Of a DNA stretch of 64,000 nucleotides, positions 16,114 through 24,253 are shown in pieces. A model generated the notes under the pieces. That model saw nothing but the letters and a program-made list of their open reading frames with translations, was not told where the DNA came from and searched no databases. The position numbers and the translations under genes are program-made. Origin of the DNA: Evansella clarkii (GTDB taxonomy: Bacteria; Bacillota; Bacilli; Bacillales; Salisediminibacteriaceae); assembly GCF_002019695.1 (NCBI RefSeq), contig NZ_KV917376.1, forward strand, positions 1 to 64,000. Direction: 5' to 3'. The stretch's first letter is position 1, and each line of letters starts with the position of its first letter.

Positions 16114-16640
16114 TTCTTGCACTCCCTGAGTGTGGGGTTCTCCTTCTCAAGTAACGAAAGGCATTCTTGCACCACTTGAGAGTGATAGTACCGCCTTCTC
16201 ATGTACCGCAAGACCTCCTTGCACCCCCTGAGTGGCATGATTTCTCTTTCAAGTAACGCAAGGCCTTCTTGCACTCCCTGAGTGTGGGGTTCTCACCTTC
16301 TCAAGTAACGCAAGACCTCCTTGCACCCCCTGAGTGGCATGATTTCTCTCTCTCAAGTAACGCAAGACCTTCTTGCACTCCCTGAGTGTGGAGTTCTCAC
16401 CTTCTCAAGTAACGCAAGACCTTCTTGCACCACTTGAGAGTGACAGTACCTCCTTCTCAGGTAACGAAAGGCATTCTTGCACCACTTGAGAGTAACAGTA
16501 CCTCCTTCTCATGTACCGCAAGACCTTCTTGCACCACTTGAGGGTAACAGTACCTCCTTCTCTTGTGCCGCAAGATCTCCTTGCACTCCCTGAGTGGCAT
16601 GGTCTCTCCTTCTCATATACCGCAAGACCTTCTGGCCTCC
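16114..16640. repeat. Tandem array: ten 50-52 bp hairpin units plus a fragment
   Basis: Units start at 16114, 16164, 16216, 16266, 16318, 16370, 16422, 16474, 16526 and 16578, with a truncated eleventh at 16630. The period is 52 bp (twice 50). Each unit runs from CTTGCAC to GCAAG or GAAAG. Inside it CTTGC and GCAAG can pair, as can ACTTGAG/CCTGAG with CTCAAGT/CTCAGGT, so each unit is a potential hairpin. Unit subtypes differ in the middle: TGTGGGGTTCTCAC, GGCATGATTTCTC and AGTGACAGTACCTC types alternate. 52 is not a multiple of 3, so it is not coding. The array fills the whole gap between the dctM terminator and the last codons of the MATE gene, and may serve as that gene's transcript end. 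Confidence 0.95.
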
Positions 16641-16641
16641 C

Positions 16642-18036
16642 TTATTTCCTCGTTTTTTCCTCGAGCTCCTCAAGCAGTTTCTCTTTTTCATCGTCCTTCC
16701 CGTCAAGGAGTTTGATTTCCCGCCATTTGCCATATTTGAAATAGCCGATCGCAAAGAGACTGCTAATAACAAAGCTGGCAGCCATCCCAACCGCAATACC
16801 CTCTTCCCCCATCCAGCTGGAGAACAGATATGTAAGAGGGTAGCGGAGGATCCAGAAGGAAATTGTATTCAGTACAAAAATCTGCATCATAGCCCCTGCG
16901 GCACGTACTACTCCATTTAAGACAAAATTGATTCCGAGGAACGGGTAAAAGAATGCAATAGTCTGTACATAAGTTTTTCCAAAGGCAATCGTCTCCTCGT
17001 CCTGAACGAATAAAGAGATTAAGAATTCCGCACTGAAAAAAATAATTGCACCAATAGAAAAGGAAACAAGTAAAATCAGGACCACTCCGTTTTTCGCCAC
17101 TTCATTTACTCTGCCCCATAAATTTGCCCCGATATTCTGGCCTGCAATACTGTTTACTGCCGAGCCAAGGGTCATCGCTGGTATCATAATCAGACTATCC
17201 AGCCGCTGGGCAGCTCCAAACCCTGCAGTTACCTCTTCACCAAAGGAAGTAACCACTGTCATAATGGCGAGCACTCCACCGGAAATCACCATCATACTCA
17301 AACCAGACGGAAGTCCAAGGCGAAAGATCACTTTCATAAAAATGGCGTCAGGCCATTTTGGCATGGAGAAAGGGACATTCGCTTTATAAATGGAATAGAG
17401 AAGGCCATATACAAACGCTGTTCCCTGAGAGACGATTGTCGCGTACGCAGCACCAGCAATCCCCATATCGAACACCACAATAAAGACCGGGTCAAATATC
17501 GCGTTCAAAATAACCGCCAGGAGCACAAAACGAACAGGAGTTTTACTGTCGCCCAGTGCTCTCAAAACAGTAGCAATGAAATTATAGCCAAATAAAAAAA
17601 TGATTCCGATAAAATTTATTTGCAGATAAGTGGTTGCAAGGGGAAGAATCTCATCAGGTGTTCCCATCCACTGCAAAATAGATTCTGACATAAGAAAACC
17701 AAAAAGACCGAGAGCCACAGTCATTATTCCTAGAATAACCACAAAAGCATTCAGTGATTTCTTCAGTCCCTCTTCGTCTTTAGCCCCCTTATGCTGGGAA
17801 AGTATTGTGAGGGCAGCGGTATTAATCCCGATAATAAATGAGAGAATGGTAAAAACCACTGTTCCTGAAACAGCGATTGCTCCAAGGGCATTGGCTCCCA
17901 GAAGGTTCCCGACCCATAACGAATCAATCAGCTGATAAGATGTCTGCAGCAGATTCGTAAGGAAGATTGGCGCCGAAAAGAAAATCATCTTTTTAGTTAT
18001 ACTTCCCTCTGTAAAATCATGCTGATTATTACTCAT
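16642..18036 (-). CDS. MATE family efflux transporter
   Basis: 464-residue 12-helix drug/sodium or proton antiporter of the MATE (MatE twin-domain) family. The first MatE domain starts at FTEGSITKKMIFFSAPIFLTNL, with SYQLIDSLWVGNLLGANALGA. The second begins near residue 240 with GLPSGLSMMVISGG. It ends in a charged tail, ELEEKTRK. The start is ATG 18036, behind GAGGGG. It appears monocistronic, and its 3' end abuts the 52-bp tandem array; no ordinary terminator is visible. The substrate is unknown. Confidence 0.92.
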   Translation of the reverse strand: MSNNQHDFTEGSITKKMIFFSAPIFLTNLLQTSYQLIDSLWVGNLLGANALGAIAVSGTVVFTILSFIIGINTAALTILSQHKGAKDEEGLKKSLNAFVVILGIMTVALGLFGFLMSESILQWMGTPDEILPLATTYLQINFIGIIFLFGYNFIATVLRALGDSKTPVRFVLLAVILNAIFDPVFIVVFDMGIAGAAYATIVSQGTAFVYGLLYSIYKANVPFSMPKWPDAIFMKVIFRLGLPSGLSMMVISGGVLAIMTVVTSFGEEVTAGFGAAQRLDSLIMIPAMTLGSAVNSIAGQNIGANLWGRVNEVAKNGVVLILLVSFSIGAIIFFSAEFLISLFVQDEETIAFGKTYVQTIAFFYPFLGINFVLNGVVRAAGAMMQIFVLNTISFWILRYPLTYLFSSWMGEEGIAVGMAASFVISSLFAIGYFKYGKWREIKLLDGKDDEKEKLLEELEEKTRK

Positions 18037-18103
18037 ATAGACCCCTCATTTAAACTCCATATTATTTAAAAGGCAGCCTGCTGCTGGTCAGAAAATGCCT
18101 GAA

Positions 18104-18130
18104 TAAGAAAAAGGAAGCTGTGCACTTCCT
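18104..18130 (-). terminator. Terminator after the OsmC gene
   Basis: AGGAAG (18112-18117) pairs with CTTCCT (18125-18130). On the minus strand TTTTTCTT follows. Confidence 0.65.
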
Positions 18131-18162
18131 CATTCTCTCCTGCTGTTTATTCAGCTTACTTC

Positions 18163-18543
18163 TTAAACAATTTCAAAGCTTTCTGTCAGTTCCACAGATG
18201 CGATTATTGTCTGAGCCATTGGGCAGTTTTTCTGAGCCAGCTCCATCGCTTTATCTATTTTCTTCTCGTTCAGGTTCTCTCCGGAAATTGTATAATGAAG
18301 ATGTATTTTCGTCAGTCGGTTAGCTTCCTCAGGATTTCTTTCTACATCAGCTTCCACTGTCAGCTCACTGATTGTCATTCTTTGTTTTTCAAGTACTTTT
18401 CTTAACACACCACCGCTGCAAACTGCCACAGAGCTGACCATCAGCTGATATGGGCGGAAGCCATACTGCTCGTCTCCTGAAACATGAAGCTTTCCATATT
18501 CAAATTCTGTTTCAAATTTGTTTTCATTAAATGTAAATTTCAT
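18163..18543 (-). CDS. OsmC/Ohr family protein
   Basis: 126-residue OsmC-fold protein, a family that reduces organic hydroperoxides with two cysteines. The cysteines are in SSVAVCSGGVL and KNCPMAQ, the expected positions. The N-terminal strands (FTFNENKFETEF, GFRPYQLM) are typical of the YhfA-like branch rather than Ohr. The start is ATG 18543, behind GGAAGTG; a TTG two codons upstream is less likely. It is cytosolic, with a terminator after the gene. The substrate is not known. Confidence 0.85.
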   Translation of the reverse strand: MKFTFNENKFETEFEYGKLHVSGDEQYGFRPYQLMVSSVAVCSGGVLRKVLEKQRMTISELTVEADVERNPEEANRLTKIHLHYTISGENLNEKKIDKAMELAQKNCPMAQTIIASVELTESFEIV

Positions 18544-18729
18544 AATCAAGTCACTTCCTTTTTATGCTTATGATATTTATTCTACCCCTTTGGTTTTGCC
18601 CAGTCATCCATTTTACTCAGAATGGCGTTTCTATCTCCCCCGGAAATGTTTTCTTCCCATAAATAAGTAAACGATTTACAATATACAGTGAATACTAATT
18701 AGTCTGATGCCCCGTAGGAGGAACTTTGT

Positions 18730-19944
18730 ATGTCTGCTGCTTTAATTAACAGAGAAAAAAACAATCCGGTTTTCAGGTACTGGGTGCTGGTCGGGATGGT
18801 CCTTATAGCCGGTTTTTCGCAGGGAATGCTGCTGCCGGTTCTTGCAGTTATGCTGGAAACCTCCGGTGTATCGGCCTCAGCAAACGGTTTAAATGCTGCT
18901 GCTCTTTATATCGGGATTCTTCTTATATCTCCCTTTATTGAGAAACCAGTAAGAAAATATGGTTATAAACCAGTTATTATTATCGGTCTTATACTTGTTA
19001 CTGTTTCATTAATTCTTTTTCCATTTTGGCAGGCTTTCTGGTTCTGGTTCATTTTGAGAATTATTGTCGGAGTGGGAGATAACTTAATTCATTTTTCAAC
19101 CCAGGTCTGGATCAGCTCGACTAGTACTAAAGAAAAAAGAGGCCGGCAGTTATCTATATACGGTCTCGCGTTCGGCCTTGGATTCGGAATTGGCCCGATG
19201 ATGACGAGGCTCCTTGAAATAAACGAGTTTCTTCCTTTTATCATCGCTTCCTGTTCCGGTGTAATCGCATGGGTGTTTATTTTGTTTCTCCGTAATGAAT
19301 GGCCGGAAAGCGATTTTGAAACTGCAGGTTCGTTAAATACTTTCGAGCGTTATAAACAGGTAATTAAGTTAGCATGGTTTGCCCTGCTTCCTGGTTTTTG
19401 CTACGGCTACCTTGAAGCTTCATTGCATGGGAATTACCCTGTATATGCTATAAGAATGGGGCTTGATATCGAGTTTGTTACCATGCTCCTTCTCCCAACA
19501 TTTGTGTTCGGAAGTCTGATTACTCAGCTGCCATTAGGCATATTGAGCGATAAGGTCGGCAGGAGTAAAGTGCTGCGGGCTCTTTTATTCGCCGGACTGC
19601 TGCTGTTCTTTTCCATGACGTTTGTGGAGCATATTAACTGGGCTCTCTGGTCATTATTCGCTATTTCCGGCATGCTACTCGGATCTTTATTTTCCCTTGG
19701 CATTGCCTACCTGGCGGACCTCGTTCCTGCAAACCTGCTTCCCACAGGCAATGTGATGACAGCCGTCCTCTTCGCTTTGGGAAGCATGATCGGCCCTCCC
19801 ATCAGCGGCTGGCTTATCGGAGTAATTGGCCAGGGGGCGGTATATTATTCTATTAGCGGCATGCTGCTGCTGATTTTTATCGCCGGAACTGTCTTTGAGA
19901 AGGTTAACAAAGGGCAGCTTCAGAAAAAGCAGGGCATTGCGTAA
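18730..19944 (+). CDS. MFS transporter (YfkF-like)
   Basis: 404-residue 12-helix major facilitator. The loop between helices 2 and 3 reads EKPVRKYGYKP and the loop between helices 8 and 9 reads GILSDKVGRSKVL, both variants of the MFS signature. It starts at ATG 18730 behind TAGGAGG and ends at a shared bidirectional terminator. Similarity to B. subtilis YfkF is suggested by sequence flavour and by the yfkD neighbourhood; the substrate is unknown. Confidence 0.85.
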   Translation: MSAALINREKNNPVFRYWVLVGMVLIAGFSQGMLLPVLAVMLETSGVSASANGLNAAALYIGILLISPFIEKPVRKYGYKPVIIIGLILVTVSLILFPFWQAFWFWFILRIIVGVGDNLIHFSTQVWISSTSTKEKRGRQLSIYGLAFGLGFGIGPMMTRLLEINEFLPFIIASCSGVIAWVFILFLRNEWPESDFETAGSLNTFERYKQVIKLAWFALLPGFCYGYLEASLHGNYPVYAIRMGLDIEFVTMLLLPTFVFGSLITQLPLGILSDKVGRSKVLRALLFAGLLLFFSMTFVEHINWALWSLFAISGMLLGSLFSLGIAYLADLVPANLLPTGNVMTAVLFALGSMIGPPISGWLIGVIGQGAVYYSISGMLLLIFIAGTVFEKVNKGQLQKKQGIA

Positions 19945-19961
19945 AAAAACAATCAAACAGC

Positions 19962-20004
19962 AAAAAGGCGCCCTTTCAGCCTGGCCTGGCCGAGGGCGCC
20001 TTTT
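19962..20004. terminator. Bidirectional terminator
   Basis: AAAAGGCGCCCT pairs with AGGGCGCCTTTT around a short loop. It ends the MFS gene on the plus strand and the VLRF1 gene on the minus strand. Confidence 0.9.
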
Positions 20005-20012
20005 ACTAAATA

Positions 20013-20807
20013 TTAATTGAACACCTGTTCAAGTACTTTCGAAGTATCAACATTATTCAGATTCTTTTTCACTGATTTGTCTACAGGGACCCGCAACTGC
20101 GATTCCAGCGTATTTACTGGATCAGCCTCTCCAACAAGGTAGAGAGCTTCCCAGTTCCTGTCCTGCTTCAATCTTTCAATATTGCCAGCCATGTCCTTGT
20201 AAAATCTGTTCAGATTTTCCTGGAAACGCTGATCATATTTATCTGTGTGAGTGGCTCCGGACATAATTTTGTCCTCTGCGCCCATACCTTGTTTATAGTT
20301 CCAGTTCCCGGTATCTGGATCAAAAGAATAAATCCGTGTATCCTGTATTTCTCCAAGGTCCGTCTCAAGGATTTTAACTTCATCCATATTAGGAAGCACG
20401 ATACCACTTTTCGGGAAGTCCTGCTGAAGCTTTGTCAATTGGTCCAGAACAGGAGCTTCTTCCCAGTGAAAGCTTGTTTCAACAGGGAGCTGCATGTAAT
20501 GTACAGACCAGAGGTCATCCACATCGGAGGCAAAAATAACAACGCTTTTCTGAAGCTGGGACTGGTTTCCATTAACCTCGTTCTCAACTTTCTTCCTCAA
20601 TTTACGGAAAGATTTCAGCTGATCTTTATTTTCTGAGGCCTCTAAGTATTCCTCATGCCGTTTGAGGCCGTTTTTGAGTCTGATTTTCCATTCGCCTTTT
20701 TGCTGTTCTGAATCTGCCCTGTCCGTGTTCAAATAAACAGACAATACACACTTGCCTTCTTCACAACGGAACTCCCTTAAAGCCTTCAATTCATCTGCCA
20801 AAGCCAT
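20013..20807 (-). CDS. VLRF1-family eRF1-like protein
   Basis: 264-residue protein of the bacterial eRF1-like (baeRF/VLRF1) group, proposed in comparative work to act on stalled ribosomes or in translation quality control. Recognisable stretches are LREFRCEEGKCVLSVYLNTD, KGEWKIRLKNGLKRHEEYL, SVVIFASDVDDLWSVHYMQL, TRIYSFDPDTGNW and NWEALYLVGEADPVNTLES. I see no GGQ tripeptide, so classical peptidyl-tRNA hydrolysis is not shown. AAAGGAGG at 20818-20825 favours ATG 20807; the ATGs at 20816 and 20834 are badly placed. Monocistronic. The family call rests on remembered patterns. Confidence 0.7.
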   Translation of the reverse strand: MALADELKALREFRCEEGKCVLSVYLNTDRADSEQQKGEWKIRLKNGLKRHEEYLEASENKDQLKSFRKLRKKVENEVNGNQSQLQKSVVIFASDVDDLWSVHYMQLPVETSFHWEEAPVLDQLTKLQQDFPKSGIVLPNMDEVKILETDLGEIQDTRIYSFDPDTGNWNYKQGMGAEDKIMSGATHTDKYDQRFQENLNRFYKDMAGNIERLKQDRNWEALYLVGEADPVNTLESQLRVPVDKSVKKNLNNVDTSKVLEQVFN

Positions 20808-20964
20808 CTGCGACATTCCTCCTTTGATTAGCATGTACAGGATATGTAACCTTTAAGAGGCTGTTTCAAACCTTCTTTTACAGCTTCCCGATGCTGACCT
20901 TGTCTTTGGCGGAGTTGTAAAAAAACAGCACAGATCCCTCCGTCCTGCTTATTGGCCGGCTAAT

Positions 20965-20997
20965 AAAAAAATGGCCTGCATTTTTGCGGCCATTTTT
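20965..20997 (-). terminator. Terminator after the YtxH-like gene
   Basis: AAAAAATGGCC (20965-20975) pairs with GGCCATTTTT (20988-20997); U runs lie on both sides. Confidence 0.85.
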
Positions 20998-21034
20998 CTG
21001 CGTGCCAACTGGAACCTGCAGCTGACAAATATAA

Positions 21035-21517
21035 TTAAGTAAGCTTCTGGCGTTCTGCGGTAGGCAGTTCTTTCTGTAATGGAATGGTGCCTTCTGCTGG
21101 ATCCGACAGAGGTGGTGCGCTCTCGGGCGCTTCAATTTGCGCAGTTGTTTCAGTCTCCTTTTCAAGACCTTCGGCAAGTTCCTCAAACTCTTCCTTCGTT
21201 TCCTGCAGTGCTGCGATAATAGCCTGGGAATGCTCTTTCATATGCTTAGAGACAGTAATTAATTTCTCTATATCATCAGAAGCATTTTCAACAATAGACT
21301 GGATTTTCTGCCCTGAAGTTTTTAGCTGCTCTATAAAGGGCTCGCGGTTTTCCTGCATAACCTCGATGAGCTGTTTTACTTTTGTCGCTCCTCCATCAAA
21401 TGTCTCCGTAATCTTTGTGCGGCTTTTCCTGTTGGCAAAGGCATAAACCGTTCCGGCAACGGTGCCGATGACCAGTCCTCTTTTAAGCCACTTCTTGCTG
21501 CTGGATTCTCTTTCCAT
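21035..21517 (-). CDS. YtxH-like membrane-anchored stress protein
   Basis: 160 residues. A single N-terminal hydrophobic segment (KRGLVIGTVAGTVYAFANR, about residues 12-30) is followed by a long amphipathic, coiled-coil-prone region (30-125) and a Pro/Glu-rich tail. This is the layout of YtxH/gas-vesicle-like proteins in Bacilli. The start is ATG 21517, with GGAGGA upstream; an upstream ATG overlaps that site. Function unknown; relatives are often general-stress genes, but no SigB promoter was identified here. Confidence 0.6.
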   Translation of the reverse strand: MERESSSKKWLKRGLVIGTVAGTVYAFANRKSRTKITETFDGGATKVKQLIEVMQENREPFIEQLKTSGQKIQSIVENASDDIEKLITVSKHMKEHSQAIIAALQETKEEFEELAEGLEKETETTAQIEAPESAPPLSDPAEGTIPLQKELPTAERQKLT

Positions 21518-21654
21518 AATTGATTCCTCCATCCTGATTCACGATATGGTTGTCTCTTCCCTTATTTTACCCGTATTATTCCATACAACAAACTAAAAAG
21601 TCTGACTCCCCAGTTCATACGTATCTGGTCCGGACATTTTAAAGTAAATCAGAA

Positions 21655-22629
21655 TCAGGAGATTGCGGTGTAATAAACTAATCCGTCTTGATAAAAATGC
21701 TTTATTTCCCCCCTGGATTCCAAAAGGTCAAGGTGCCCTAATGTCTCGGACAGGGTTAAAGCAGGCTGTTTTTCATAAATGTGGCTATATCTTTTTTTAC
21801 AAAGCTCGAAACAAGTAACAGGCTCGTCCCCCATCAAATTTTTAAACTGCTTTGCTTTATGGTCCTGTTCCAGGAGCCTGTTTTCGATAAGTTCTCCAGG
21901 GTTCATCACTGGTCCTCCATGCCCGGAATAAGCAAAATTTACATGGCGGCATTTTTTCAGAGACTCCCTGTATTGCAGAAGCGTTTTTGGACGCTCCGTT
22001 TCTCCTTCGTACGGTGCTTCAATAATAGCGTTAGAAGATATATGCTCGATAATGTGATCTCCAGCAATGAGCACCCCGTCGCTTTCCCTGTATAATGAAA
22101 TATGGCTCTGAGCATGACCTGGTGTTTCTATCACATTCCACCCATAGAGTCCCGGGACTTCTCTTCCTTCAGACAATTCCACATCGATATCTCCCTGTGC
22201 AGAAAGTGAGAGATAACCAGTATTTGTTTTATCAATATCTTCTATAAGTCTTTCCGGTACTCCGTGTTCTTTGTAGAGCTTCTCAAAAAAAGCATTTTTT
22301 TCAGCAATGAAGCTGCTGTCCATTTTAAGCCATGGCCGTACCTTTTTATGGGCGTATACTTCAGCATGAGGAAGAAACTCCCCGAGTAACCCGATGTGAT
22401 CCGGATGATGATGTGTAAGGACCACTACCTCAATATCACGTATCGTTACGTTCTGCTCCTTTAACTGCTGCTGCAAAACGTTAAGCCCCTGCTCGTATTT
22501 TGCCCCTGTATCTACAAGAGTTAATGCGTCCCCTTTAATAAGATAAGTATTTACAGGGCCAACCTGAAAGGGAGTAGGTAATGTAATTGGTATAATATCT
22601 TTTGTCAGCTGCTTCATACTGGCGCTCAT
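21655..22629 (-). CDS. MBL-fold metallo-hydrolase
   Basis: 324-residue metallo-beta-lactamase-fold hydrolase. The zinc-binding motif is VLTHHHPDHIGLL (about residues 70-82), followed by TPGHAQSHISLY, AGDHIIEH and YSGHGGPV. A C-terminal domain of about 80 residues (KKRYSHIYEKQPALTLSETLGHLDLLESRG) looks like a winged helix, as in the LACTB2-like group. The start is ATG 22629, behind GGAAGGAGAG. A 14-bp palindrome TGAATGATCATTCA lies 24 bp upstream of the start codon (22653-22666), so a TetR-type repressor may control it. The substrate is unknown. Confidence 0.85.
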   Translation of the reverse strand: MSASMKQLTKDIIPITLPTPFQVGPVNTYLIKGDALTLVDTGAKYEQGLNVLQQQLKEQNVTIRDIEVVVLTHHHPDHIGLLGEFLPHAEVYAHKKVRPWLKMDSSFIAEKNAFFEKLYKEHGVPERLIEDIDKTNTGYLSLSAQGDIDVELSEGREVPGLYGWNVIETPGHAQSHISLYRESDGVLIAGDHIIEHISSNAIIEAPYEGETERPKTLLQYRESLKKCRHVNFAYSGHGGPVMNPGELIENRLLEQDHKAKQFKNLMGDEPVTCFELCKKRYSHIYEKQPALTLSETLGHLDLLESRGEIKHFYQDGLVYYTAIS

Positions 22630-22652
22630 TTTGCTCTCCTTCCAACAGAAAA

Positions 22653-22666
22653 TGAATGATCATTCA
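22653..22666. promoter_or_regulatory. TGAATGA palindrome upstream of the MBL gene
   Basis: TGAATGATCATTCA is a perfect 14-bp palindrome. Its half-sites equal those of the FadR (YsiA) box of B. subtilis, but without the four central bases. It is therefore FadR-like rather than a true FadR box. Confidence 0.4.
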
Positions 22667-22731
22667 CTCGGTTTTTCTATTATTTTAACTTATTTTTCCC
22701 AGGTTGTCATGAAACGATAGCCTGATTATAC

Positions 22732-22913
22732 ATATCCACAACATTGTGGACAATGTTAATAACTTAATTCCACCCTTTATTTGGCAAGCATTTTTTTCAT
22801 CTTCCTGTTAGTAAGTTCTGATCTAAATATTTGTGGATAATGTGGAAAAACGAAACAAAAGCAAATAACACAGAGCATAACTCTGTGTATAATTCTGTGG
22901 ATATTGTGGAAAA
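22732..22913. promoter_or_regulatory. Cluster of DnaA-box-like sites
   Basis: Six 9-mers fit the DnaA box TTATCCACA in either orientation. One is perfect (22832-22840) and five have one mismatch (22732-22740, 22745-22753, 22841-22849, 22896-22904, 22905-22913). Two pairs form an 18-bp near-identical repeat, at 22832-22849 and 22896-22913 (17 of 18 bases). The palindrome ACACAGAG/CTCTGTGT (22868-22888) lies between them. Confidence 0.45.
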
Positions 22914-22922
22914 GCAGAAAGA

Positions 22923-23375
22923 TTATTCACTGGAGGCCTTTATCAGCAAAAAATTGATCAAATTCATGTGCACATGTTCATCATTGATAAATGAAAATAG
23001 AAATAGAGTGTAGTTTCCAGGGAGATAATTAATCAGCTGTGTATAAAGCTTTATTTTCTTTGCCTTTCTCATCATAATACCTGAAAGACCCTCTTTTAAT
23101 GTTTCAGGACGTATAAAGGTCAGGGCCTGCACCTGTAAAGGTACTCCTGTCAGATGCTTATACAGATTCTTTAGCATACTGAACTGTGCCCGTTCATCCG
23201 ATAACACAGAATGAAGAATCCGTTCCGTTTCCGGATCACCCGAAATTACCTTCAGATAATCGTACAGAAGCTCTTCAGTACTCTCTCTTCTCGCGAGCTG
23301 CCTTATTACAGACAAAGCATATTCCCCGGAAGCCCCGTAATTAATATACTCAATCCTTTTACCAGACTGGAACAC
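22923..23375 (-). CDS. Ferritin-like domain protein
   Basis: 150-residue, all-helical protein with two Glu/His-type motifs typical of four-helix ferritin-like folds: SDERAQFSMLKNLY in the middle and FINDEHVHMNLINFLL near the end. It starts at GTG 23375, seven bases after AGGAGG. No family name is certain; a di-iron or manganese site is plausible. It lies beside the DnaA-box-like cluster and is divergent from the FbpB-like gene. Confidence 0.55.
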   Translation of the reverse strand: MFQSGKRIEYINYGASGEYALSVIRQLARRESTEELLYDYLKVISGDPETERILHSVLSDERAQFSMLKNLYKHLTGVPLQVQALTFIRPETLKEGLSGIMMRKAKKIKLYTQLINYLPGNYTLFLFSFINDEHVHMNLINFLLIKASSE

Positions 23376-23563
23376 AGTTAAACCTCCTGATCCTTAAATT
23401 TTTTCGCTGAATTTCTTTCACATTTAAGTATATGCGTCCTGATTCGGTACATGTCCGACAAAGTTCGCAAAATTGTAACAAAGTAAGGCAGTTATCCATA
23501 GTAAAAAGTTATATAATTGAATTGAAAGAAAATTATGATTAATTATCGAAAAGGATGATATAA

Positions 23564-23704
23564 ATGAGGAAAAAATTTAAGAAAAGTTTTGAAGAGCTTG
23601 TAAATGAGAATAAAGAGCAGCTACTTAGGGACAACAAGGAGCTGGAAAAAATAGAGGAAAAAGTAGATGAGAGATATCTGGAAAAACACCTCCAGAAATC
23701 ATAA
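23564..23704 (+). CDS. FbpB-family small basic protein
   Basis: 46-residue protein. The N-terminus RKKFKKSFEELVNENKEQLL and the core KELEKIEEKVDERYLEKH match the FbpB family of Fur-regulated small basic proteins, which help the small RNA FsrA repress iron-using proteins in B. subtilis. The start is ATG 23564, after AAAAGGATG. A TATAAT at 23512-23517 is followed by an AT-rich tract with one Fur-type half-site (ATTATC). A full Fur box is not convincing. A strong terminator follows 10 bp after the stop. Confidence 0.75.
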   Translation: MRKKFKKSFEELVNENKEQLLRDNKELEKIEEKVDERYLEKHLQKS

Positions 23705-23714
23705 GCTTCCTTTT

Positions 23715-23746
23715 AAAAAACGTGACCAGGCTGCTGGTCACGTTTT
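23715..23746. terminator. Bidirectional terminator
   Basis: CGTGACCAG (23721-23729) pairs with CTGGTCACG (23734-23742), flanked by A and T runs. It serves the FbpB-like gene and the SCP2 gene. Confidence 0.9.
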
Positions 23747-23750
23747 CTTA

Positions 23751-24080
23751 TTACTGATACTTTTTTAATAAAGAATGCAGCTTTAAGGCGAGAGAAAGGT
23801 CTCCCTTTACTTTAAGCTTCCCGCTCATATAAGCCATCGTCGGGTTGAGATCGTTCTCAGCCAGTTTCAGAAAATTTTTATCGCTCATATCCAGCGTAAT
23901 CGTTGGCTCATACTTATCTTCCAGAGTATATTCCGCTTTCTTGTCTGCAATTCTCAGCTGATACGTACCTTCTTCGTCTCCGGTTAAATTAAACTTGTAC
24001 ACTGTGTTTAAGCCTTCCAGGTGACTCGGGTCTTCATTCATTCTTGTTGTCAGTACCTCGAATTTTTCTTTAACAGCCAT
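23751..24080 (-). CDS. SCP2 sterol-binding domain protein
   Basis: 109-residue stand-alone SCP2 (sterol carrier protein 2-like) domain, a lipid- or acyl-CoA-binding fold. Visible features are TVYKFNLTGDEEGTYQLRI, the acidic strand TITLDMSDKNFLKLA, and the end motif GKLKVKGDLSLALKL. The start is ATG 24080, behind AAGGTGG. The promoter region contains an 18-bp FadR-type operator match (24099-24116), which agrees with a role in fatty-acid metabolism. Single-gene unit. Confidence 0.85.
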   Translation of the reverse strand: MAVKEKFEVLTTRMNEDPSHLEGLNTVYKFNLTGDEEGTYQLRIADKKAEYTLEDKYEPTITLDMSDKNFLKLAENDLNPTMAYMSGKLKVKGDLSLALKLHSLLKKYQ

Positions 24081-24098
24081 CGTTCTCCACCTTCCAAA

Positions 24099-24116
24099 AA
24101 AATGATTAGTCATTCA
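24099..24116 (-). promoter_or_regulatory. FadR-like operator upstream of the SCP2 gene
   Basis: The minus strand reads TGAATGACTAATCATTTT, 16 of 18 matches to the Bacillus FadR consensus TGAATGAMTAMTCATTCA as I recall it. It lies 19 bp upstream of the start codon. Confidence 0.55.
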
Positions 24117-24253
24117 TTTTTAATAAATTAGCTGTTAATTTTAAAATTCCTGCTTTTTTTTGTAAAATTACTTAAAAATTTCCCGAACCAGGAGAAGTTC
24201 TGATCTGCAAGATTCAGTCAATATTCTGCATTTATCTACATATTCTGCTACCC

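Noticed and set aside
16114-16640. CRISPR array
   Set aside because: Units are similar along their full length and the middle segments recur in a few subtypes. There are no unique spacers and no cas genes.
23524-23548. Fur box upstream of the FbpB-like gene
   Set aside because: Only one ATTATC half-site is convincing; the other half fails to match a 7-1-7 box.
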